Under the pieces are notes generated by a model, which was given only the letters and a program-made list of their open reading frames with translations, searched no databases and was not told where the DNA came from. The position numbers and the translations under genes were made by a program. This document shows, piece by piece, positions 17,991-26,727 of a stretch of DNA of 64,000 nt. Source of the stretch: CALOAD01 sp942491415 (GTDB lineage: Bacteria > Cyanobacteriota > Vampirovibrionia > Gastranaerophilales > CALOAD01). The stretch spans positions 192,783 to 256,782 of the forward strand of contig CALOAD010000009.1 in assembly GCA_942491415.1 (NCBI GenBank), in the 5' to 3' direction. Within the stretch, counting starts at the first letter, position 1. Every line of letters begins with the position of its first letter.

Positions 17991-18020
17991 GTTGTTGTAA
18001 CAACAGTTGTTATAACAACT
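17991..18020. promoter_or_regulatory. Twin palindromic operator sites upstream of marR
   Basis: Two adjoining palindromes: GTTGTTGTAACAAC (17991-18004, arms GTTGTT/AACAAC) and AGTTGTTATAACAACT (18005-18020, perfect). Both share the half-site AGTTGTT/AACAACT typical of MarR boxes and sit just before the marR start. Repression by the MarR product of this operon is inferred. Confidence 0.8.
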
Positions 18021-18171
18021 TTATTTTTTGTTTTTACTATATTCAATTAGACTTATTACTAGCGTTTTGGGCTATTTAAAAAGTCCATAAATTTCGTTAC
18101 GTTTTTTACAATATAAACTCTATCAATTAAAATTTTCATAAGGATATTTCCTTGATAAAAGAAAGGTTTCT

Positions 18172-18432
18172 ATGATAAATTGTCCTAAATGTTCTAGAGA
18201 ACTCTTGCCTGACAGTCGATTTTGCGATTGGTGCGGGTATAAAATTGAGCATTATCCGATTTTTGAACAAAACGTGTTAAATAAAAAGGTATTAGTGGGA
18301 GGATTGGCTTTTTCTGTTCTTCTGACTTTTATAATTAGCAGTTTTGCAGGCTTTTTAGGCTTGCCTTTGCTTTTTGGAGGTTTATTCTTGCCGTTTTTAT
18401 GGAATAGCAAAAAGAATGAAGAAAATAAATGA
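18172..18432 (+). CDS. Small zinc-ribbon membrane protein
   Basis: 86 residues. The N-terminus is a zinc ribbon with two CxxC pairs, CPKC at 4-7 and CDWC at about 18-21. It is followed by one or two hydrophobic segments (VGGLAFSVLLTFIISSFAGFLGLPLLFGGLFLPF) and a short lysine-rich tail, so it is probably a membrane protein with a cytosolic zinc finger. The function is unknown. Its stop overlaps the start of the mannosidase gene by 4 bp (ATGA), implying translational coupling and possibly a regulatory or scaffolding role for that enzyme. Confidence 0.75.
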   Translation: MINCPKCSRELLPDSRFCDWCGYKIEHYPIFEQNVLNKKVLVGGLAFSVLLTFIISSFAGFLGLPLLFGGLFLPFLWNSKKNEENK

Positions 18433-20942
18433 AAGTAATTATCTATAATCATACTCACTGGGATAGGGAATGGTATCAGCCTTTTCAAGAATTCAGGCTT
18501 AGACTTATTGAAGTTTTTGATAAGGTATTGCAAGATCTTAAAAATGACAACTTAAATCAGTTTTTTTTTGATGGTCAAACTATAGCGATAGAAGATTATT
18601 TGGAATTTTTTCCTGAAAAAAAAGCTGAAATTAAAAAATTAATTGAACAAAATAAACTCAAAATAGGTCCTTGGTATGTACTTGCGGACGAATTTTTGAC
18701 AACAGGTGAAAGCCTGATAAGAAATCTTCTTATAGGAATTAATCAAGCAAAAGGTCTGGGAGAGGATGATTTCATAGGATATTTACCCGATACTTTCGGT
18801 CATATAGCTTCTATGCCAATGATTTTAAATTCTTTTGGTATAAAAAACTCAATAATTTGGCGTGGTGCAGGAGCTGAAAAAAGTGAGTTTATTTGGGAAT
18901 CACTTGATGGATCTTTTGTTTTAACAACGCATTTGATAGAGGGTTATTTTCAAGATATTTTCAGCCAGAAGATCTCTTGTGAAGAAAAAGCTCAAAGTTT
19001 AAAAATACTTTTGGACAAAATAAAAGAGTATTCTTGCACGGATGTTCTTCTTTTGCCTATAGGAGCGGATCATCTTGCCACTCCTAAATTTATCAAACAA
19101 CAAATAAGTGAAATAACACCCTATTTAAATGATTATGAGCTAAAATTAGGCTCAATTGAAGAATACTTAAAACTCGTGAAAAATAAAAAAATCTTGTTAT
19201 CTACAGTAAAAAAAGAACTTCGTGATAATTCAAGAAATTTCATACTGCCGGGGGTTTTTTCAACAAGGTTATATTTGAAACAAGCTAATGCAAAAGCCTT
19301 TTGGAAATTATCCAAAATTGCTGAACCTTTGCAATCATTAGCCGAATTTTCAGAATTGTCTGTTTCAAGACATAGACAATTAGATTATGCTTGGAAATTA
19401 CTTCTTAAAAATACTCCTCATGATAGTATTTGTGGGTGTAGTGCTGATTCAGTTCACCAAGAAATGATGAGTCGATATACTCAAGTAGATCAAATAAGTG
19501 ACGGAATAATTGCTCGTTGTCTAAGAGATATATCTCAAAATATTAGTAAAGATAATTTTGTTTTTTATAATGCTTCTGATTATGATTTTTCAGGTGTTAT
19601 AAAAATTGAATCAGAAAAAGAATTACCATTATCTTCAAGCTTAGTAAAAATAGGAGAAGTTGAAAAATTTCCTCCCGAAATTCTTTATGATATACATAAT
19701 ATTCCGATTCAAGAAGATTATAGAAAATATAACGAATATCTATTATGGGTTAATAAATTAAAATCAAGGTCTATAAACGTTAAAGAATTTTCAAACACTG
19801 AAGTTAAAGATATTGTTGAGTGTACAAACAATTCTTTAAAAAATTCCAACGTAGAAGTAAAAATAAATGAAAACGGGCTTTTAAGTATTAAAAATCTTAA
19901 AACAGGCAAAGAATTTAATTGTTTGCATAAATTTGAAAACCGAGCCGATACAGGAGATACTTATAATTTTAATCCAATAATCAACGATAAACCTTTGAAG
20001 GCAAGAATTGTAAATATTAAAAAGATACAAGATAATCTTTTAGAGGGTATTTTAGAGCTGAATTACAAGATAGACATACCTTTAAGTGTTGAAACTGATA
20101 AAAAACGATCTGTATTTCTTTTTACGCATAATATTTCCACAAGAATATCTCTAAAAGCAGGTTCTGAAAGAATTGAATTTAATACAGAATGGGTAAATCA
20201 TTCTAAAGATCATATTTTACAACTTAAATTTAACATGCCGGAAAAAATCACAGAAACTTTTAGTGAGGATAATTTTGGCATTATAAAAAGAACCTTTGAT
20301 CCTGATTATTCTCTCCGTAGCGCCATGCCGGCGAACGAGGGAAAGGAATTGAAAACAAATACAGCTTGTATGCAAAGGTTTGTCTGGGCTCAAGGATTTG
20401 GTCTTTTAACAAAAGGTCTTACAGAGTATGGAATTAAAGGCAATGAGCTTTATTTGACTTTGTTAAGGTCGGTGGGTGTTATTTCTAAAGGGAAAATAGG
20501 TACAAGAGGCTTAGCGGCAGGACCTCAAATAAAAACACCGGAAGCTCAATGTTTAGGGCTACAAAAAGCAGAATATGCAATATGCTTGAGCGATGAGCCT
20601 CAAAAACTTTTTAAAGAGGCTGATTTTTTTATGGGTTCAATATTGTCGAAACAAGGTGAGAGCGATAATGAGAATATATTAAAAGAAAATAACCTTATCT
20701 CTTTTAATAATGAAAATATTTATTGTTATGCGATAAAAAAACCTTTTGATGAAAGCAATGCTTTGATAGTAAGAGTTTTTAATATTTCAAACAATGATCA
20801 GTCATGTAATATCAATTCCGATATTAAGATATCAGAAATTCAAGAAGTAAATTCACTTGAGGAGAAAATTAATAAAACAAATTGGGTCAATAAAAAAGTA
20901 ACTTTAAAAGCAAATGAATTTAAAACTTTTAAATTATATTGA
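18429..20942 (+). CDS. Glycoside hydrolase family 38 alpha-mannosidase
   Basis: 837 residues, usual for bacterial GH38. The N-terminal NHTHWDREWYQPF supplies zinc ligands (His8, His10 region and Asp12). GYLPDTFGHIASMP carries the catalytic nucleophile Asp at about residue 121, and NTPHDSICGCSADSVH supplies the conserved His-Asp pair. The C-terminal half is the beta-rich all-beta domain. The enzyme cleaves alpha-mannosides, as in free glycans or 2-O-mannosylglycerate-type substrates. There is no signal peptide, so it acts in the cytoplasm on imported sugars. Specificity cannot be set from sequence. It is coupled to the zinc-ribbon gene upstream. Confidence 0.93.
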   Translation: MKVIIYNHTHWDREWYQPFQEFRLRLIEVFDKVLQDLKNDNLNQFFFDGQTIAIEDYLEFFPEKKAEIKKLIEQNKLKIGPWYVLADEFLTTGESLIRNLLIGINQAKGLGEDDFIGYLPDTFGHIASMPMILNSFGIKNSIIWRGAGAEKSEFIWESLDGSFVLTTHLIEGYFQDIFSQKISCEEKAQSLKILLDKIKEYSCTDVLLLPIGADHLATPKFIKQQISEITPYLNDYELKLGSIEEYLKLVKNKKILLSTVKKELRDNSRNFILPGVFSTRLYLKQANAKAFWKLSKIAEPLQSLAEFSELSVSRHRQLDYAWKLLLKNTPHDSICGCSADSVHQEMMSRYTQVDQISDGIIARCLRDISQNISKDNFVFYNASDYDFSGVIKIESEKELPLSSSLVKIGEVEKFPPEILYDIHNIPIQEDYRKYNEYLLWVNKLKSRSINVKEFSNTEVKDIVECTNNSLKNSNVEVKINENGLLSIKNLKTGKEFNCLHKFENRADTGDTYNFNPIINDKPLKARIVNIKKIQDNLLEGILELNYKIDIPLSVETDKKRSVFLFTHNISTRISLKAGSERIEFNTEWVNHSKDHILQLKFNMPEKITETFSEDNFGIIKRTFDPDYSLRSAMPANEGKELKTNTACMQRFVWAQGFGLLTKGLTEYGIKGNELYLTLLRSVGVISKGKIGTRGLAAGPQIKTPEAQCLGLQKAEYAICLSDEPQKLFKEADFFMGSILSKQGESDNENILKENNLISFNNENIYCYAIKKPFDESNALIVRVFNISNNDQSCNINSDIKISEIQEVNSLEEKINKTNWVNKKVTLKANEFKTFKLY

Positions 20943-20969
20943 AAGACCGAGCTTTAAGCTCGGTCTTTC
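20941..20969. terminator. Bidirectional rho-independent terminator
   Basis: GAAAGACCGAGC and GCTCGGTCTTTC form a perfect 12-bp stem around a TTTAA loop. The left arm starts in the mannosidase stop codon. It separates convergent genes on both strands. Confidence 0.85.
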
Positions 20970-20993
20970 AATATAATTTATATTTTCATTTGA

Positions 20994-22973
20994 TTAAAAT
21001 TCAAAATATCCTGTTTCTTTTGATTTGAAAGTGTCTCCAAGATTGATTCTCAAACGTTCATCTTCGGAAATTCTACCGTCGTGATTTACGTCAAAACCAT
21101 CGGTATGTCCATCACCGTCAATATCAAGAGCTTTATCTTCTGTTCCGTCTTTGTCGATGTCAGCTTGGCTGGCAAAAGCAACTGTTCCCATATACTCGTT
21201 CCACTGACTTCTTGAGTAGCCGTGTCCTTGGGTAAAGTTAGATGAAATAGAATCTTTGTTGTCTTTTAAATCAGCCATCATAGCTTCAGAACTAAGCTTT
21301 AGCCAGTTTGCAATGACTTTTGTTTTAATGTTATTAGGGCAATTTGGATCTGACATTGCGGAATAAGCAAGTCTTGCAAATAATTCAGCCTTTTCTTGAA
21401 CAGTACCGTTTATGCTGGAAGGATTAGTTGAATAGTCTAAATTTGGTTTTGTTCCAAGTTCAAATGAAGCACCTCTCATTACAGAATGCAAATGTCCAAC
21501 TCCCCATTGCTCAACAGTTTGAATGAAACCTTTTGCAAGTTCTGTAGTATATTCATTGTCGCCATTTATAATAGCTACAGCTGATGAGATAGCAACACCC
21601 TCACTATAAACCATTACTTGATTCATATTTCCTTTATTTAATTCGGCTGTTCCATTTAGTGCATTTTTTGTTTGAGTTAAAATGCCTTTATCTCCATTCT
21701 TAATTTTGTTAGTTTGAATGTCAGTGCCATTAAATTTAAAATCTCTGTCTTCAAAGTTTACAGTAACTTCTTTACCGTTTTTGGTTATATTAACACCTTG
21801 AGCAGAAGGGTCGTTTATTGTTTCACCATTGAATTTTACGCTGTAACTGCCATCTTGTTGGTAGAACACTTCAATTAGACCGTTTTGGGTTCTCATTGAT
21901 AAATGTTGTTCTCCCATAACAGTTGCGCCATTTGCGCCTTCTTGATCTTTGACGAAATGAGATTCTAAAGAAACTTTATCACCTTCTAAAGTCTTATACC
22001 AACCGGTTGAACCACCACCTGCACCTTGAAGGTCAAAAGCTTGTTCACCGTTGTAGCTGAAATGAGGATCTCCCCAACCTCCAGATTGTCCTGTTTGACC
22101 TCCATTAGCTGGTCCTGTTGGTCCTGTTTGACCTCCATTGGCTCCATTAGCTTCATTAGCTCCTGTTGAAGGGTCTACATATGTGATATCAATTTTTAAT
22201 GTTTTTCCATCAGAGATTGAGAACTTTATATTTTTAATTGTTTTTGTAGTATCTACTTGAGTGTATTTATCAACATTACCAATGTTGATTTCATCAATCA
22301 TCATTCCTTTTTCTTCATCATAAGAACAAACAAAAGCTCTTTCCTGTTGAATAACACACATTGAGTCTCCTTCAGGATTGAAAATTACGTTATGTTGTTT
22401 TCCTGATTCGTTGCCGAAAATTTGCTGGAAGTTAATAAAATCACCGTTTTCCTTGACAAATTCATTAGCTATTTTTTTAATACCGACTTGATTATCAATC
22501 ATATCAAGTTCTTGATATGTGTAATTATTAGCATCCGATTTTACTCTGTCCGCTTTGCCATCTTCTAGTCCTGTGAAGCTATATTCCATTATTCTTGATT
22601 CGTCAAAACCAAAATTAACATTATCCATTTCATGAACATCAAACTGTGCGGCATATTCTTCATTATCCATTTGACTAACATTGCCTGAGTTGAAGTCCAT
22701 TTTTATAACTTCACCGCCTTGGGTTTGGAACATCATTACATTATTTTCTTCTGTAAATTTTTGGAAAGTAACGGTATTTCCTTCGATTCCATCTCCACCG
22801 CTTTCCAGCGCATTTTCCCAAAGATTGCCAAGGTCCTCAAGGTCAGTTCTATGCGCTCTCATGTAATTTAAAAAAGACGCATCTGGCTTGTCACTTGTTT
22901 CTTGCCATTTTCTGTAACGGTCAAGAGTATCGTTAAATGTTGTCTTTAATTGAGAATAATTGTAGTAAGTCAT
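20994..22973 (-). CDS. Large protein with VWD-like domain and calcium-binding tail
   Basis: 659 residues, not recognised as a named family. The N-terminal ~270 residues are of unknown fold. Then comes a glycine/threonine-rich linker with short collagen-like GQTGPTGP units (about 275-298). A domain opening GGWGDPHFSYNGEQAFDL follows, the hallmark start of von Willebrand factor type D/DUF1521-like domains. An alpha-helical region is next, and the last ~55 residues hold DxDxDG calcium loops (DIDKDGTED, DIDGDGHTD, DVNHDGRISEDE, the last EF-hand-like). There is no signal peptide; a type I or other signal-less export route, or cytosolic use, is possible. It is single, with its own promoter and a shared terminator. 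Confidence 0.7.
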   Translation of the reverse strand: MTYYNYSQLKTTFNDTLDRYRKWQETSDKPDASFLNYMRAHRTDLEDLGNLWENALESGGDGIEGNTVTFQKFTEENNVMMFQTQGGEVIKMDFNSGNVSQMDNEEYAAQFDVHEMDNVNFGFDESRIMEYSFTGLEDGKADRVKSDANNYTYQELDMIDNQVGIKKIANEFVKENGDFINFQQIFGNESGKQHNVIFNPEGDSMCVIQQERAFVCSYDEEKGMMIDEINIGNVDKYTQVDTTKTIKNIKFSISDGKTLKIDITYVDPSTGANEANGANGGQTGPTGPANGGQTGQSGGWGDPHFSYNGEQAFDLQGAGGGSTGWYKTLEGDKVSLESHFVKDQEGANGATVMGEQHLSMRTQNGLIEVFYQQDGSYSVKFNGETINDPSAQGVNITKNGKEVTVNFEDRDFKFNGTDIQTNKIKNGDKGILTQTKNALNGTAELNKGNMNQVMVYSEGVAISSAVAIINGDNEYTTELAKGFIQTVEQWGVGHLHSVMRGASFELGTKPNLDYSTNPSSINGTVQEKAELFARLAYSAMSDPNCPNNIKTKVIANWLKLSSEAMMADLKDNKDSISSNFTQGHGYSRSQWNEYMGTVAFASQADIDKDGTEDKALDIDGDGHTDGFDVNHDGRISEDERLRINLGDTFKSKETGYFEF

Positions 22974-23008
22974 CTTTATACACCTTTACCTATTAACATC
23001 TTGGGATT

Positions 23009-23038
23009 TTTATATTAACATTCCAGTTATACTGTAAA
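23009..23038 (-). promoter_or_regulatory. Predicted sigma-70 promoter for the VWD-like gene
   Basis: On the minus strand TTTACA (23038-23033) and TATAAA (23014-23009) are separated by 18 bp, about 35 bp before the ATG at 22973. It fits the consensus, but AT-rich DNA yields such matches easily. Confidence 0.45.
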
Positions 23039-23124
23039 AGTCGTCCTGTACATGGGTTTTCTTTAATTTAAAAGGACTCATGTTAAGAAAATTTTACAAA
23101 ACTCATGTTTAAAAACATTAAAAT

Positions 23125-24489
23125 TTACAAATTACTTCCTAACGCTTTGTACAAGTTTAACGAATCTATTAAATAGCCTGTCTTACTTTGAGACTCATCT
23201 TGTTGTAATAATAGAACCTTTTTTTGAGAGGGTATTGTTTCTTTATATGCGGATAGACCTTTTTCATATTTGACATTTATAAGATTTAAATTGGCTGATT
23301 CAAATTTAATTTTATTTAAGTCATCATTATTAATTTCTAAATTTCTTTTTAGTGAATACAAAGAATTATTTACTTCTTGTAATGAATTTAAAATGGTTTG
23401 TTGGTAATGTTGAAGCATTTGTTCGTATTCTAATTTTCTTTGTTTTAATCGAGATCGTCTTTGTCCACCGGTAAATAATCTTCCCACCAATGCTGTACCT
23501 ACTGATACGATATAGTCTTCCCAGTTAAAGACATTTTTAAATGCACCGGAATTAAAAGCAAAAAGCCCGTAAAGATTTATATTTGGTAAAAAATCCTTTT
23601 TGGCTAGTTCTATATTGATTTTTGAATTTTTAAGCAGGGCTTCTATTTCTAAAATATCCGGTCGTTTTAAAATTTTATCCGAAGAAATCTCAAAAGGAAT
23701 ATTTTCCGGAAGTTTTATTCGATCTAAAGAATTTCTCATTACTTCATTCTCGGGAGATTCTCCTGTCAAAACTAATAATTGATTAATAAAAACCCTTCTT
23801 TGTTTATCAAGTTCAGTCAAAACTTTTTGCGCTTCTAATACATTTTTTTGCGCTGTAAAAAACTCGTCATTAGCTATTAAACCTGTTTCAAGATTAGCTT
23901 TCGCTATTTCCAAATTTTGAATTTCTAAAGTTAAGTATTTTTCTTGAAGTGTTATTAATTTATCCAGATTTAATGTATTAAAATAAGCCGATGCAACTTC
24001 CGCAATTAAAAGAATGTAAGCCGCAAGTGCTTCTTGTTTCATTGCTTCATACATTTCTGCTTGTGCTAAAGTTCCCTTCCTGTTTTTTCGCCATAAATCA
24101 ATTTCATAGTTAGCAAAAAGAGGCAATGTAAAAAAGTTTTCGTAACGATTTATCCCCGGTCTGCCTGAAAAAGGAGTGTTAATTCTTATGAAATTAGAAA
24201 TCAAAGTGGCTTGAGGGAGCTCTTTGCCGAATGATTCTCTGACTTTTTCCCGTGAAACCAGCACTTTTAAGAAAGTTTCTTTTAAATCATAATTTTTTGA
24301 TAAAGCTTTATTTAAATGTTCGACAAGACAAGGATCGTTGAACCCCTCCCACCAATATAATTTTGATTTCAATAGGCATTCTTCTTGTATGGATAGGCTT
24401 TTACTTGCTTTGGCAAAGCTAATAGGAGTTGTATACGTAAAAAACAGCACCAAGGACAAAAATATTGAAAAAACTTTATTTTTTATCAT
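23125..24489 (-). CDS. NodT/TolC family outer-membrane factor
   Basis: 454 residues from the ATG at 24489, chosen over a GTG at 24495 because GAGG is 8 nt upstream. A signal peptide (VFSIFLSLVLFFTYTTPISFAKA) precedes two outer-membrane-factor repeats. YWWEGFNDPCLVEHLNKALSKNYDL resembles the RND-linked NodT group (W-x-x-F-x-D-P-x-L), with a matching second repeat near KRPDILEIEALL. It should form the outer-membrane channel for the ABC exporter encoded just upstream, from which it is separated by about 20 bp. Unlike typical NodT proteins there is no cysteine lipobox. Confidence 0.88.
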   Translation of the reverse strand: MIKNKVFSIFLSLVLFFTYTTPISFAKASKSLSIQEECLLKSKLYWWEGFNDPCLVEHLNKALSKNYDLKETFLKVLVSREKVRESFGKELPQATLISNFIRINTPFSGRPGINRYENFFTLPLFANYEIDLWRKNRKGTLAQAEMYEAMKQEALAAYILLIAEVASAYFNTLNLDKLITLQEKYLTLEIQNLEIAKANLETGLIANDEFFTAQKNVLEAQKVLTELDKQRRVFINQLLVLTGESPENEVMRNSLDRIKLPENIPFEISSDKILKRPDILEIEALLKNSKINIELAKKDFLPNINLYGLFAFNSGAFKNVFNWEDYIVSVGTALVGRLFTGGQRRSRLKQRKLEYEQMLQHYQQTILNSLQEVNNSLYSLKRNLEINNDDLNKIKFESANLNLINVKYEKGLSAYKETIPSQKKVLLLQQDESQSKTGYLIDSLNLYKALGSNL

Positions 24490-24508
24490 TATCACTACCT
24501 CTAAATTA

Positions 24509-25612
24509 TTATTCTAATCTTTTTTTAAACATATTGACCGATACACTAAGAGTTATTGCCGCTATTATTGCAATTGGCAAAGTATGCGCTAATACTGCGC
24601 TAAAAGGTATATCCTTTAGCAAAATCCCTTTTATTATTATGAGAAAATGTTTCAAAATATTGATAACAGTTAGATCTTGAAGCCATTGAGGCATATTTTC
24701 AATAGGAGTTGCGTATCCTGATAGAGTGGTTAAAGGCACCATAAAAATAAAAGTTCCTAAAATAGCCTGTTGTTGAGTCTTGGAAAGAGCTGAAATAAAA
24801 AGCCCGACTCCTATTACAGCAAGCAAAAATATTGACATACTAAAATACAATGCTAACAGTGACCCTTCAAAAGGAAGCTTGAAAAAAATAATGCCCATGG
24901 AAATAAAAAAGCTGCCGCTTAAAACCCCTATCACAAAAGCAGGAATAGCTTTTCCTATGAGAATCTCAATAGGCTCAATCGGAGATACAAGCAACTGGTC
25001 AAAAGTACCAAATTCTCTTTCTCTGGCAACAGAAAGGGCTGTTATTATTAACCCCATTAATAATATCAAAATTCCGGCAATAGAAGGAACTGTAAACCAT
25101 ATATAATCAAGGTTTTTATTAAACCAATTTATCGACACAATCTCAGAGGGCAAAAATTGCACACCTATTTTTTCATCACGATTATATCTGTCAATTATAT
25201 TGCTCACATAACCTACTAAAATCTGTGATACATTGGTTTTACGTCCATCTAATATTAGTTGAATATCAACGGGTTGATTTGAAGCTAATTTGGCAGAAAA
25301 ATCATCATTAATTTGCACTACCATCGCAACTTTTTGCGAATTTATCATTTTCTTTATTTCTTGAGAATTACTGAGAGAATATACTTTTGTAAAATATGAA
25401 GAGCCTTTAAATCTTTGAGTTAATTCCCATGACGCTTTTCCCGTATCTTTATTAAATACCGCAATAGGAAGGTGTTTAACCTCCAAAGTAGCCGCAAAGG
25501 AAAAGACAAAAAGTTGAAGAATAGGTGGTATTATAATAACCATTCTGGTTTTTTTATCTCGCCAGATAGCCAAAAACTCTTTTATTATAAGTGATTTAAC
25601 TCTGTTAAACAT
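24509..25612 (-). CDS. ABC-2 type transporter permease (YbhR-like)
   Basis: 367 residues. N-terminal membrane helix (about 20-40), a large periplasmic domain with FAATLEVKHLPIAVFNKD, then five C-terminal helices. The conserved AREREFGTFDQLLVSPIEPIEILIGKAIPAF motif marks YhhJ/YbhR-type ABC-2 permeases. It starts 2 bp after the preceding permease stop and pairs with it as a heterodimer. The system resembles E. coli YbhGFSR, which exports cationic drugs and protects against cefoperazone and chloramphenicol. Confidence 0.9.
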   Translation of the reverse strand: MFNRVKSLIIKEFLAIWRDKKTRMVIIIPPILQLFVFSFAATLEVKHLPIAVFNKDTGKASWELTQRFKGSSYFTKVYSLSNSQEIKKMINSQKVAMVVQINDDFSAKLASNQPVDIQLILDGRKTNVSQILVGYVSNIIDRYNRDEKIGVQFLPSEIVSINWFNKNLDYIWFTVPSIAGILILLMGLIITALSVAREREFGTFDQLLVSPIEPIEILIGKAIPAFVIGVLSGSFFISMGIIFFKLPFEGSLLALYFSMSIFLLAVIGVGLFISALSKTQQQAILGTFIFMVPLTTLSGYATPIENMPQWLQDLTVINILKHFLIIIKGILLKDIPFSAVLAHTLPIAIIAAITLSVSVNMFKKRLE

Positions 25613-25614
25613 TA

Positions 25615-26727
25615 CTAAGCTAGCCTCTTATTTGTTTTTGCAGTGATTAAAATAAACAATATCAGACCTAAAATGACAATCCCTATTAAGTTAGGGATAA
25701 TTACGCTGTAAATATTACCTGCTAAAAATAAAGTTTGAAGACAGCTGACAAAATACCTTGCGGGTATAAAATACGTAATTGCCTGAACAAATAAAGGCAT
25801 TGACTTTATTTCAAAAACAAAGCCCGATAATATAAAGGCAGGTAAAAAACCGCTAAAGATAGCGATTTGACTCGCCAGAAATTGATTTTTGGCAACTGTA
25901 GATATTAATAACCCTTGTTGAAGTGCTGTAATAAGGAAAACAGCTGAAACAATTGTCAACAAGAGGAAAGACCCTCTGAAAGGAACATCAAACACTATAA
26001 TTGATACAAGTGTACAGATAACCATTGAAGACATTCCCAAGACAAAGTAAGGGATGAGTTTTCCAAGAATAATCTCAATTATATTAACAGGAGTTGCCAT
26101 CATAGCTTCCATTGTTCCTCGTTCCCATTCTCTTGCGATAACCAAGGATGTTAATAAAGTACCTATGAGGGTCATTATTATTGCAATTGATCCGGGTAGT
26201 AAAAAATGATTGCTTTTTAATTCAGGATTAAACCAATAACGAGGTTGAAGACTAACGCCGGTATTTAACATTTGGGGATTTTCAAAACTAAGCTGTTGAA
26301 GCCACTTTAACCAAACGCCCTGTATGTAGTTTTGAACAAAACTGGCAGTGTTAGGTTCTGATCCATCTGTGATTACTTGTAATTTGGCTACGTCATGAGG
26401 ATTTTTTAGCCGTCGAGTAAAATCTGTCGGTATAACAACTATACCCCTCAATTCCCCCTCCAAAAGTTTTTTATTTACTTCTTTTCTATCCCTTGCAAAA
26501 TGAGCGTTTAAAAAGCTTGTATTTTTAAAAGACCTTATCAAACTCTGGATTTCAGGAGAATTATCCTGCACTACAACACCTATATTGATCTTATCAGCAT
26601 CAAGAGAAACTCCATATCCAAAAATAAAGAGCAAAATAAACGGCAAAATAAAAGCAATTAAAATACTACTGGGATCTCGAACGATTTGATAGGCTTCTTT
26701 TTTTATCAATGCTTTTAATCGCCTCAT
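25615..26727 (-). CDS. ABC-2 type transporter permease (YbhS-like)
   Basis: 370 residues with the same architecture as the next gene: one N-terminal helix, a periplasmic domain (DADKINIGVVVQDNSPEIQSL), and C-terminal helices with IAREWERGTMEAMMATPVNIIEIILGKLIPYF. Its ATG overlaps the stop of the ATPase gene (TAATG), giving translational coupling. It forms the membrane channel with its downstream partner. Confidence 0.9.
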   Translation of the reverse strand: MRRLKALIKKEAYQIVRDPSSILIAFILPFILLFIFGYGVSLDADKINIGVVVQDNSPEIQSLIRSFKNTSFLNAHFARDRKEVNKKLLEGELRGIVVIPTDFTRRLKNPHDVAKLQVITDGSEPNTASFVQNYIQGVWLKWLQQLSFENPQMLNTGVSLQPRYWFNPELKSNHFLLPGSIAIIMTLIGTLLTSLVIAREWERGTMEAMMATPVNIIEIILGKLIPYFVLGMSSMVICTLVSIIVFDVPFRGSFLLLTIVSAVFLITALQQGLLISTVAKNQFLASQIAIFSGFLPAFILSGFVFEIKSMPLFVQAITYFIPARYFVSCLQTLFLAGNIYSVIIPNLIGIVILGLILFILITAKTNKRLA

